From: Molossus alvarezi
Lineage: Eukaryota; Chordata; Mammalia; Chiroptera; Molossidae
Length of the DNA: 64,000 bases
Assembly: GCA_037176705.1 (NCBI GenBank)
Contig: CM073899.1
Span: 5,394,001 to 5,458,000 of the forward strand
Reading direction: 5' to 3'
Shown: one piece after another, positions 1 through 11,800 of the stretch
How positions within the stretch are numbered: position 1 is the first letter of the stretch
Layout: each line of letters starts with the position of its first letter
Made by a program: the position numbers and the translations under genes
The notes under the pieces: model-generated
The model's database searches: none
What the model saw: the letters and a program-made list of their open reading frames with translations, nothing else
What the model was told of the DNA's origin: nothing

Positions 1-2452
1 ATAATAAAAGGAAAACTACTTTTATGACAAGATTTTCACTAAAAAATTATAGTGCTAGAATACAGTGATTTAATTTTTAGAATACCCAAAGGTGTGTGTG
101 ACAAATTGCTATTCACTCTCCAAAAGTATACACACATACTTATTTTGTACTGTATTTTTATTCAGAATGTCATGAATTCTGAAATAATAAAATAAGGATA
201 AAGGAAATGCTACAGAATCATAGAGCAAAATAAAATAATTACTCCTGAAACATTACATAGTGTGTAAATGTTGGCATTTAAATCAAAGATCTCTTCAGGC
301 CCACAAAAGCCTTATCTAATGGTCCCTGCAACACTGGGTCCATGCCACTTCCTGTCTGGGCTCCCATGCCCACTTCCTTGTTGACATGAGCCCTGGGAAA
401 ACGTGCGATCAAAGTAGATATTTAGGAAGATTAATCAGCAGCCACACAGGGCAGACCAAAGAGTTCTGTGACTAAAAACACAACACTTCCAGACAGAGCG
501 GTGGCCACTGTGAGCAGTGGACCAATCTGGAAGAGAACTGAAGAAAAAGGGGAAAAAACGTTATTTAAAAAACATGTAATAAGACAAGATGATGAGAGAC
601 GGAAAATAAAAACATATCAGAAAATAAATTAGAAATAAATACAGGAGGAAAGGGTACCACAAGGCAAATGTATTTCCCAAGGTGTGGCCACAGTAATATA
701 TCAGCAGCCTAACTCCACTTATAACATTAAGAGGCCTGGACACAAGTTCTAGAACAGGCTGGAACTAATGTGACAATGTAAATTCATGTGATTTTATTAA
801 ACTTGGTTAGGAAGTCACCCCTTGGATTTCACCACATGCCACATTAAGCTAACTTAGCTCTCCACTGTAGTGGCAATTGCTTCACAAATTGCCACTTTGT
901 TCAATTAATTTCTTGGTAAAGTGAGAACTAATCTTCAATCTTTGACAATAAAAGACCCCTGTCTGACGTTTTCAATCCAGCTAGAGTGAATCTCAGTGCC
1001 CACTCTCTTTCTTCCTCGTAGCGGCTAAGTTTGTTAGGGATGGCCACGTGCCAACCTGAAAGCACATCCCAGACTCTCTAGGACCCTGGGAGGGTGGGAG
1101 GGATAGGGAGTGGTGCAGACCAGGACTAAGTTCTGGCCAATAATCCAAGCTATCAAGTAGAGTTTCTGAGGAAGCTCCTTAGAAAGCGGTGAGAACTCAA
1201 GTGAAAGGCCTTTATGCTGTCCTCTGTCCACCATGCTTCCTCCGTGGAAAGTCACAGTGACAGCTGGAGGTGCCATCTCATAGACCAGGAAGGCAGACTC
1301 CTAGGAAATTAATAGCATGGAACTGCCAAGCAGCTTTGCTTACCTACTTCTGGGCTTCTTTTATAGAAAAATAAAAAATAAATAACCATATCTTATTTAA
1401 GCCACAGATTTTAGAATTTTTAAAGACTTCAGAGGAATTCTAATACAATGAGGGAATTTTTCTGGGAAGAAAACTGGATGTACTGAGTCAGGATCTCTGG
1501 GGCTCTGGTCTGGGAACCCACATTTAAAAACCTTACTAGGTGATTCTTGCAGCTGCTCCACACAAGGGCATCTGGGATTTACTTCTAAGAAATAAGTAAT
1601 GAGGATTCTCTCCCTCATGTGAAGATGCCAATATATAGGCTAAACAGGACATACACTTTTTTCCTTCAATAGTAGTTATTCATTTATATAATGCTTGATA
1701 TACACGAGGTTCTCAACATCCACTATAACCTCCCAATCACTTCATCCTTATCCTTTTACTAAGTTCTGTCCTTACCCAGTAGCTGTTTATAGAAGGGGAT
1801 GACCACACACAATCATAAATAAGAGCATAGCTAACAGACCTAGGTGGGAGATCAGAATATTAAATTTTGATTTCGTGAGGTCTGTGCTATCATCTAATAT
1901 GCTAACTTGTCTACAGATAGTAGACAACTTACAGTGCATACAATAGAAAGTAATATGAAGAATTTTCCCAGACCAAAGTGAGTAGGACAATTATCAACAT
2001 ATGCATGAAAATAGGATAGGACATTAAAAATCAAAATGAAAACTAAAATTCTTAGTGATGTTATATATGTTTTATCCCAAAATTTTATTTAGTAGACACT
2101 TTGTTTCACTAACTTTCTTCATTTTTCTGTCTTTACTTCCTCTATTAAGGCATCTACTTTACTTACATTCCTGGCCAAATGTCTGATATAACAGTACAGC
2201 CTGGAAAGCTATTAACGATGAGTAACAGTTTTATTTACTGTCATTTATTATATACTGTCAAAGAATCTCTGTATTATTAACATCTACTTTATCCACCCAC
2301 AGATTATACTTAATACTGGGTTGTTGAAGATATTAATTTTTGTCAAGAAAACATAACAGATGCTCAGTCATACTGTCAATACAAATTCTAAAACGCTTTT
2401 TACCATTCTAAGTTTCTATTTGTAATATTTTTCATTAAAAAATGTTACTTAC
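1..2452 (-). other. NBN: NBN intron 11 (partial)
   Basis: This AT-rich intron follows exon 11 and runs off the left edge. I searched for the short human exon 12 (QENEIGKK...) on the minus strand and did not find it, so exons 12-16 are outside the window. Apart from a MER5/Charlie-like remnant near 1470-1560 and an unclassified old-repeat-like block at about 1010-1300, nothing is recognisable. Confidence 0.7.
1470..1560 (+). mobile_element. MER5/hAT-Charlie-like DNA transposon remnant
   Basis: The stretch actgagtcaggatctctggg ... cacatttaaaaacctta ... aggtgattcttgca resembles the well-known mammalian motif found in old hAT-Charlie MITEs. It is degraded and has no visible termini. Confidence 0.4.
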
Positions 2453-2894
2453 AGATATTTTGTTCCTTTCTGGTAGTGTTTCATCATTAAAAGAGCCATT
2501 TGTTTCTATAACCAATCTTGGCATTTTTCTAAATTTGACATCTTCCTCTTGTTTTAGACCTTTCACTTCAATTTCTAACTCTGGTTTTGTTTCCTTGAGT
2601 AACTCCTCCAGTACTTCATCTTCTATGGCTACATCATCAATTTTCCTTTTTTCTGATCTTAGTTTTTCTGTAGAAAAAAATTTACTGGCAGGATTTTTCA
2701 CAGTGGATTTTGACTCTGTATCTATAAATACGTTGTCTGGGTTTTTCCCCATAGGCTCGCTCTCAGGTAGATGCTGCTCCTCATTTCTCCACACCGAGGG
2801 TGTAGCAGGTTGTGTCTCTTCCAGAAAGAAACAAGACGTTTCCGTTCTTGCTGATTTAGATGAAGACGTATCTTGATTTTCTTCATTCCTTTCC
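2453..2894 (-). CDS. NBN: NBN exon 11
   Basis: This encodes [20 protein letters not shown] through [10 protein letters not shown], a long disordered segment with conserved QPATPS and [11 protein letters not shown] blocks. It is 442 nt, two codons shorter than human (448 nt), and in frame. The acceptor is TCTAAG and the donor ATATCT|GTAAGT. Confidence 0.95.
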
Positions 2895-5800
2895 CTTAGA
2901 TTTAAAAAAGAAAAGAAAAAAACAAAAAAGACAATGAACACAGCTATGTAATTTAATAGTTTGGCAACATTTAGCCCTCTTGCATTCAGTTCACAATATT
3001 CTTGGTTATTAATTAACAATATCACTGGAAATAAAAAAAGACATCAGAAAACAGTACATAATTCAGACATACTCAACTGTTTTGAGAGGATTGATCACCC
3101 ATACAGCTAAAACAATACAGAGAGGTCTATCTTTGCTGAAGTAGTAGTAGTTGACAAATCAATGTGGAAAAGCAATAGAAAGATATAAAAACACAAAGGA
3201 CTTGTTGCCAGAAAACAGTAGTTTACTTTATAATGTAGGGAACTTCTGGGCAGGGAAAAAGCACCCTGGGAATGACACTTGATGGGTTAATGAGCTGCAT
3301 TCAAGAGATAGATAGTCACAGGGGCTAATCCAGAATATTCTACAGACTACATATAGCAAGTGACATTTGAGCACGTGACTAAGCATCTTCTAGACAACAC
3401 TATATTGTTCTTCCATAAGAACACTATTCATTTCAACTGTACTGAGGCCTACAGAGGACACAAGCTCAGGTTTCTGATCTCCGGGAGTTTACTGGGCTCA
3501 CATCGAACTGAAACAGTCAGGTGATATTTTAATAATTCGAATCTAACATCAGGGTACTGGACAGACCAATCAAGAGGTTTTTGTAATAACTGAAGTCGTC
3601 AGAGTTTGAACGAGAGATAACAACACAAATAGATGGAAAGGGAGCAATTTATAAAACACTGAAAATAAGAATCAAACTACTGGTTGGAGGGGAGCACAGA
3701 AGAGTCAAAGATTTTGACAAAGTGAACACCTAACAAAAATACTACACATTCAGTGATACACCACATAAACAAAAGATAAAAATGATATGATCCTAACAAC
3801 AAATGCTAAAAAAAGCATTCAACAAAATCCAGCACCCATTTCTGACAAAAACTCTCAGAAAAGTGGGATTAAAGGATCACACCTCAACATAATAAAGGCC
3901 ATATATGACAATCCTCAGCCAACATACTCAATGGGCAAAAACTAAAAGCATTTCCATTAAGAACAGGAATAAAACAGGGATGTCCACTTTTACCAATTCA
4001 ACATAATACTGGAAGTCTTAGCCACAGTAATCAGACAAGAAGAAAAAATAAAAAGCATCCAAATTGGAAAGGAGGACGTGAAACTGTCATTGTTTGCAGA
4101 TGACATGATATTATACACAGAAAACCCTAAAGACTCCACCAAAATACTAGTAGATGTAATAAATGAATTTGGCAAAGTAGCAGGATACAAAATCAACATC
4201 CAGAAATGTTTAGCATTTTTATACACCAATAATAATGAACACATAGAAAGAGAAACTTAAAAAAAAAAAAAAAATCCCATTTACCACTGCAACAAAAAAA
4301 TTAAGATACCTAGGAATAAACTTAACCAAAGAAGTAAAGGACTTGTTCTCAGAAAACTATAGGACATTGAAAAAGGAAATACAGCAGTGGTTCTCAACCT
4401 TCCTAATGCCACGACCCTTTAATACAGTTCCTCATGCTGTATGTGGGCGTATCTGCATGTGGGCAGACCCTCCTGTAGATGGATAGAGGAGCGGTGTCTC
4501 AGTTCCTAAGACCATCGGAAATATGTATGTCTTAGGCGACCCCTGTGAAAGGGTTGTTCGACCCCCAAAGGGGTCACAACCCACAGGTTGAGAACCACTT
4601 AAATAGAGGAAGATATTAAAAAGTGGAAACATATACCATGTTCACAGATTGGAAGGATCAACATCATTAAAATGTCCATACTACCCAAAACAATCTATAG
4701 ACTCAAAGCAACCACAAAAAAACTCAATGATGTATTTCACAGATCTAGAACAAATACTTCAAAAGTTTATATGGAACCATAAAAAGACCCTGAATAGCCA
4801 CTGCAATCTTGAAAAAGAAGAATAAAGTGGGAGGGATCACAATTCCAGCTATCAGGTTATATTACAAAGCCATTGTACTCAAAACAGCCTGGTACTGACT
4901 CAAGAACACGCATATAGCTCAATGGAACAGAACAGAGAACCCAGAAATCAACCCAAGACATAATGCTCAACTAATATTTGACAAAAATGGCAAGAGCATA
5001 CAATGCAGTCAAGATAGTCTCTTAAATAAATGATGTTGGAAAAATTGGACAGCTATGTGCAAAAACAATGAAACTAGACCACCAATTTACAACATACACA
5101 AGAATAAACTCAAAATGAATAAAATATTTACATGTCACTAGTGAAACCATAAAAATCCTAGAAGAAAATGTAGGCAGCAAAATCTCAGACATCACATAGC
5201 AAATTTTCACCAATATATCGCCTAGGGCAAGAGAAACAAAGAAAGAAATAATAAATGGGACTACACCAGGCTAAAAATCTTCTGCATGGCAAAAAAAAAA
5301 ACAAGCATCAAAATGAAAAGGGGCCCTGGCTGGTTTGGCTCAGCGGTTGGAGCATCGGCCTGTGGACCAGAGAGTCCTGGGTTCAGTTCCCATAAGGGGC
5401 ACGTACTAAAAAAAAAAGGAAACACACTGTATGGGAGAACATAATTGCTATGTTACATCAGATAAGGGGTTAATTTCCAAAATATATAGAGAGTAATCAT
5501 ACAACTCAACAAAAGGAAGACAAATAATCCAATTAAAAAATGAGCAGAGAACCTGAATAGACACCTTTCCAAATAGGACAAACAAATGGCCAAGAGATTA
5601 TATAAAAAAATGCTCAATGTCAGTAATCATCAAAGAGATGCAAATTAAAGCTACAATGAGGTATTATTTCACACTTGCCAGAATGGCTGCCATCAACAAA
5701 TTATCAAACAGCCCTGGCCAGTTTGGCTCAGCGGTTAAAGCGTCAGCCTGTGGTCCGGAGAGACCCGGGTTCAGTTCCCGCTAAGGGCACGTACTTCGGT

Positions 5801-8800
5801 TGCAGTTTGTCCCCGGCCCTGGTTGGTTGTGCGGGTGGCAGCCACTCGATGTGTCCCTTCACGTCGATGTTTCTCTCTCTCTCTCCCTTCCTCTCTCTCC
5901 CTCCCACTCTATCTGTACAAAAAATGGAAAAATATCCTCGGGTGAGGATAAAAAAAACAAAACAAAACAAATTATCAAACAAGTGCTGGCAAGGATATGG
6001 AGAAAAGGGGACTCCAGTACACTGCTGGTAGAAAACAATATGGAGTTTCCTCAAAAAATTAAAAATTGAGCTTCCATATGACCTAGTGATCCCATTTCTA
6101 GGAATATATCCTAAGAAGCCTGAAACACCAATCAGGAAGAATATATGCACTTCTATGTTCATAGCAGCACTATTTACAATAGCTAAGATCTGGAAACAGC
6201 CTAAGTGTCCATCAGTAGATGAGTGGGTAAAAAAGCTGTGGTATGCCCAGCTGGTGTGGCTCCGTGGATTGAGCATCATCCCATGGACTGGGAGGTCCTG
6301 GTTTGATTCCTGGTCGGGGCACATGCCAGGATTTCAGCCTTAATCCCCAATGTGGGATGTATAGGAAGCAGCTGATTGATGTTTCTCACTCACATCAATG
6401 GTTCTATCTCTCTCTCCTTAAAAATAAATGAAAACATTTTTTTTTTCAAAAAGGCTGTGGTACATATACACAATGTAGTACTATGCAGCTGTAAGAAACA
6501 AAGACCTCTTGCCCTCGGAGACAACGTGGAGGGACCTGGAGAGTATGATAAGTGATATAAGCAAATCAGAAAAAGAAATATCACATGATCTCACTTTTTG
6601 TAGAATATAATGAACAAAATAGACTCAGAGATATAGAAGTAGTTAACAGACTGACAAACCTCAGAGAAAGAGCGGGTGGGAGGGCGGGAAGAGATAAACC
6701 AAAGAACTTACATGCATATATGCATAACCAATAGATAGACAACAATACTGTGAAGGTGGGGGTGGGACAAAAGCAGGGAGGAGAGTGTCAAAGGGGAAAA
6801 AAGGAGAAACGTCTGTAACAAAAATAAATCAATTAATTAAAAAGAAAACATTCAGTCACTGAGAAACGATTTCAGCACTATCATTTGGGAAAACAGCAGG
6901 AAATTCCTGTGCAAAAGTGAAGCTTAAAGGATGAGTTAGAGCCAAATGTACTGACCATCTCTAATAATGTCACGACATCCTGCAGGTAGATATAAAGAGG
7001 AAAAAAGCAGTGGTGGGAGGAAAAAGGCCTCAAAGCAGGGGCAAAGGGCCAGTGAGAGAGGACAAGATCCAGGACAGACCACTGCCACACAACCAAGAAG
7101 GGACTCGAGGAGAAGGCTTGGGAGCTGCATGTTGTCAATAGGCCATTTAAGGGGTGATGTATCAGTGGTTACTTTCAAGGACATCAGGTCCAGATGAAAT
7201 CTGCCCGTTTAGAATTATCTCATACAGAAATGGGAGCAGTGACAATTGTCTCCTTTTCTGAGAAGTTTAACAGTAGCAAGAGGAAGAAATTGAGTTGAGG
7301 GAAGGTTGGAAGAAATGAGACAGAGCTCTTGAATACAGAACAGGACCCAGAAGACACTAACGTGCTAGAAACTGAGAGAACACTGATGAAGCAGGTCCTA
7401 CCTCAGGGAAGGGACAGAGGTCAGCAAGGCAAATAGCAGGTGAAAGGATAGTGCGGCCAAGGAAACAACAGATGAGTGAAGGCACAGAAGGAAAAGGTGA
7501 GGGCAAATCTGTCCAAAGGTGAGGGAGCACGGTCAAGGCCAAGCTTTCCCCAGACTAAACACCCCTCTCCAACCACATGACGAACATTTCTCCGAAACAT
7601 GGAGGGCTGTGAAGATGTACCTTTTCTTGGTGGATGGCTGAAAGTAGTTTCGGATGGAGTTGGTCTTGGGCTGCTGGGAAGCCAGATCTCTACCTCTACT
7701 GACACTTGGGAGCATCACTGGTGAGAGCTGATAGTCTGGGACTTTCGTCCTAACTTGAGCGTTTGATCCTACAGTAGTATTATCAGAGCTTATTTTGGGG
7801 GGTTCCTTAACAGTAGAGGGTGCTTGTGAAGGCATTCTCAAATTTTGTTCCATTCTGGAGATTTTGATTTCTTTTGGCCTTGTACTAAAATCCATACTGT
7901 AGCAAAAGAAAAGAATGCAAGGAAATCAAGTTTACAGTTTTTATCCGGAAACAAAGTTCTTTAAGTAGTACTAATGTAACACAGTTTTAGAACATAATTA
8001 TGCTCAGACAGTGATAATTCAGTGACTGTTTTACTCTCCCGTGTCATCAATGCTCCCTGAAGACGGACGACCCCTCTCCTTCTCGCCTGCCAGGAAGCAC
8101 TGCCAAGCACACATGGAATAATATCAACCCAGTGTCCTCTAATGACCTAGAATCCAAGGTAATTGTTGCTTTGTTTAAAATTTTTACATTATTTCCATGC
8201 AAAAAAATTAAAAATGGAAAAATTACAAAAAGAATAATCTCCTGGCATTCCAGTATCATAGATTAGGGTATTCAGATTACTTTAAATGAACTAATGTGAT
8301 TATATTCCAGCCAGACGAAGTCTCTACAATAGAACTCAGCTCTAGACTGCCTGAAAAAATATTTCACACACACACATCTGCAATGCATGGCTGAGTATAT
8401 ACAGCCTTTGCTATTCATATTTCACACAAAACAGTAAAGCTGTCATTCAAGTGACTTTCAAAACACTTGACAGTTTCTTTTTAGAAAGTTCTATCTGGCC
8501 TCAATATAAAATATGGTGCAGAAAACTGAAATGGGGTCATATACAGTGATAATCACAAGTACCTTTCAATATGATAGTTCATTACGGGTTATTCAAAATA
8601 AGACACACTGTGTTAATTATTTAGATTAGCCAGGTATACACACATAAAGTATCTCCAAAATTATAAGTAATGTTCAAATTCAGACAACATCATATAACAC
8701 AAACTCATTTTGCCAGTCACAAATAAAGCAGTATAATTCTTTCTTGTCTTCTATGTACATTTACAAGGAACAAAAAGAATGTTATCACAAGATGGGTTGG

Positions 8801-11800
8801 CAAAGGACAGCCTGCATGTGGGATCTGGCCTGCCATCTTTTCTGTATATTAAGTTCCTTGGAGTACAGCCTCTCATTCATTCACATGTTGTTTTGGCCGC
8901 TCCCACGGTACAATGGCAGAGTTCAGCAGCTGTGACACAGCCAAAAATATTTACTCTCTGGTCCATCATAAAAAGTTTGCTGATCCTTGTCCTAAAACAT
9001 TATTTCCCCTGGCATCCTGTCCCATGCTTCACCTCCCAAGATAATGATCTGATAAAGGCTCTGATAGAATTTGACAGAATTATATGACAATTTGTTAACA
9101 GGGAAGCTTTACCATGTGTCTGCTTGCTCTGACTCCGTGTCAGCCACATACGTCACAGTGTTCATGGGGGCACTTGACATGAGTTTCTCTTTGACTGACA
9201 AGCCTTGGGAAAGGCTCAGCCCTGGACTCATCATCCTGGATCCTGCAAATCATAAGTGTGAAAGAAAGAACACAGCTACTGGACACAAGAACACTTGGTC
9301 ACTCACTATTGTTATATTGTGTCATGCTGACAGAACTAACCATGTAAGTAAGACAGCACATGGCTATCTCCAGTCAGTGGAGCCAACAAATAGTTAACGA
9401 AATGGCCTCTATGATGAGTTTATCTAAACTAAATCATTTTATTTATTTTTATTATTATTTTTTTAATCCTCATTCAAGGATATTTTTACATTTATCTTCA
9501 GACAGAGTAGGGGGGGAGAGACAGAGAGAGAGAGAGAAAGAAACGACGATGTGAAAGAAACCATCGATTGGTTGCCATCAGCATGACCCCAATGGGGCCG
9601 GGGACAAACAGCAACCGAGGTACATGCCCTTGGTCAAAATCAAACCCAGGACTCTTTGGTCCTCAGGCCAACACTCTAACAGCTGAGCCAAACCGGCCAG
9701 GACTAAACTAAATCATTTGATAGCTATGTCATATCCTTCATGGTAAAGAATTAAGTAAAAATAATCAACTTAAATTCTAACTCAAATAATGCTTTAAATC
9801 AATAGACACAAAATTACAGTTCTTCCCCAAAGAAAGTGTATCTACCCATCTACACAAATTATAACGTAAGTTCTATTTTTAGAAGGAATAAACTATCTGA
9901 AAAATATACATAAATAATTTTAGACAAATTTTTTGGCTACTAAAGAAAATCATGACTATGTCATCATTTTAGTTACTAGGACAGCGACTTAGCTCAAGTG
10001 CCGCTCTCCTGGCACACTTCTCTGAACCTGCACTGGAGGAGGGCCTTCATCTCAACTCCCATGCACCTGCCCATTAACTTCAATACACTTATCTCCAGCT
10101 GTGGGACCTGCATTAGTGAACCTCTCTATGCTGGACTTTTCTATCTATAAAATGGGGAAGTTGAGGGTAAAATGACCTGACATACGGATGCCACTTGGAA
10201 ATGCTTGGAGCACAGTAAGCACTGTGCAAGTGTGGGTGTTACCACTGCTTCACTGTGCATGGCGCTGTACATCTGTGACTTTCCCTTCTGTCTTGGAGCT
10301 GGGACGGAAGCCATTCATTTTTCTGTCTCCAGTCCCAGAGCAATGTTTGGTATATAGTGAACATAAATAGGTTAATGGGATTAAATTGGAGCTGAACATT
10401 TTGTTAAATGGCATTTACTAAGTATCTAGGCTCAATTATCACTGTTAGGTCTTCATGACATAGATGTGTCTAACAAATGTTTACTACTGATTTCAAATTC
10501 AGATATTTAAAGACTGCCACTCTCCTTAGGTGACCACCTCACAAGCTCACTTGGCATTTCCTTGAACATACATATCCCTAAAACTAATTTTTGCTTGCAC
10601 AGAAGTTTGCAAAAAATAATAATTACAGATGTTTATATAATCACTAAAAGAAACATTTATAAATGGAACCCAATAACCCAGAATAACTGATGTCTGTCAA
10701 CAGTAAGATCATTTACAATGTTCCCCCTGCTGAAAATATCAGAGGGCAGGGATTTGGTCTGGTCTGCTCACCTCTTTATTCCAAGTGTTTAGAATAATTA
10801 CAGGTATATAACAAATGTTCAATTAATACTTGTTGGATAAGTAAATGGATGACTATAGCAGGAGGAAAGAAAGGAGGGGTGAGACAGGGAAAGAGATGTG
10901 CATTTGTTCTGTTCCCCCAAACGGGCTGTCTTCTAAAACTGTAAGTCAGAGGTGTATGACTTGGAACCCACACTGACCTACCTATGAATGTGTGCAAGAA
11001 GTAATACTACTGCCTGGCTGGTGTGGCTCAGTGGTTGAGTGTCAACCCATGGACTGAGAGGTCCCAGTTCAATTCCCGGTCAGGGCACATATCCAATCTC
11101 CAGGGGAGGGCATGCGGGAGGCAGCCAATCGATGTTCTCTCTCATCGATGTTTCTCTCTCTCTCTCTCTCTCCCCCTTCCTCTCTCTCTAAAATCAATAA
11201 AGGAAAAAAAAAATGTTTTAAAAAAGAAGTACTACTACTAATTATGATGTAGATTTTTACCAGTTCCTTATGACCTTGTTTCTATATGAAACTATACAAT
11301 AGAAGAAGTAATGGTCTATAAATCCAAATTTTAGGATTGGCTTGGCCATATAGTATCTCTGGGACCTTAACTCTTCTCAGCCTTGAGATCTCTTACCTTT
11401 TAATAAGAAGACAGATCAGATGATCTCTAGGGCCATAAATACATTCCAACCATGGATGATAAAAGCTTGTTGCTCCACAATGGCAAAGATAATCTTATGT
11501 ACCAACAACTTAGTTCAAATTAAGTAAATATTCATGCCTCCTACAAACAAGTAATGTGCTTGGTGCTGTCAGGGATAGTCAACAAGAGCTTACAAACAAC
11601 ACAGTGACTGGTAGAGGCATGGAAACAGTTGGGTAGATTTCAAAGTAGGAAGAAACTCTAACTGCAATGTAAACAGAAGTTGCTGGGGTAGAGAATAGAG
11701 TAACTGATTCTGACTTGGAGGAGAGTTATGAGAGAAAACAACTTGGAAAAGCTCCACGACAGAGATAAGTATCTGTGGAGGAGGCAGATCTGGAGCAGGA

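Larger units (their letters stand above)
3740..6850 (+). mobile_element. L1 (LINE-1) ORF2 3' half and 3'UTR, 5'-truncated, interrupted
   Basis: This is a plus-strand L1. The reverse-transcriptase region is visible near 4078-4260 as [20 protein letters not shown], containing the FADD catalytic motif. The ORF2 tail and the bat-type 3'UTR follow (ggagaaacgtctgtaacaaa ending in an A/T-rich tail near 6848). It is dead: reading frames are broken by stops and by four younger insertions (hAT at 4385-4600; SINEs at 5323-5417, 5711-5967 and 6244-6447). It lies antisense to NBN in intron 10. Confidence 0.9.
2895..7620 (-). other. NBN: NBN intron 10
   Basis: This intron is occupied mostly by a plus-strand L1 at about 3740-6850 with four nested insertions. 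The flanks (2895-3740 and 6850-7620) show nothing recognisable; 7000-7560 is purine-rich. Confidence 0.8.

Noticed and set aside
1..2400. NBN exons 12-16
   Set aside because: I searched the minus strand for the expected exon 12 peptide and splice sites and did not see them. They are presumed to lie left of the window.
4078..4260. Reverse-transcriptase-like frame as a gene
   Set aside because: The FADD motif is real but belongs to a truncated, interrupted L1, so it is annotated as a mobile element and not as a gene.
5743..6324. 193-codon minus-strand open frame
   Set aside because: It runs through L1 and two SINEs in antisense, so it has no gene content of its own.
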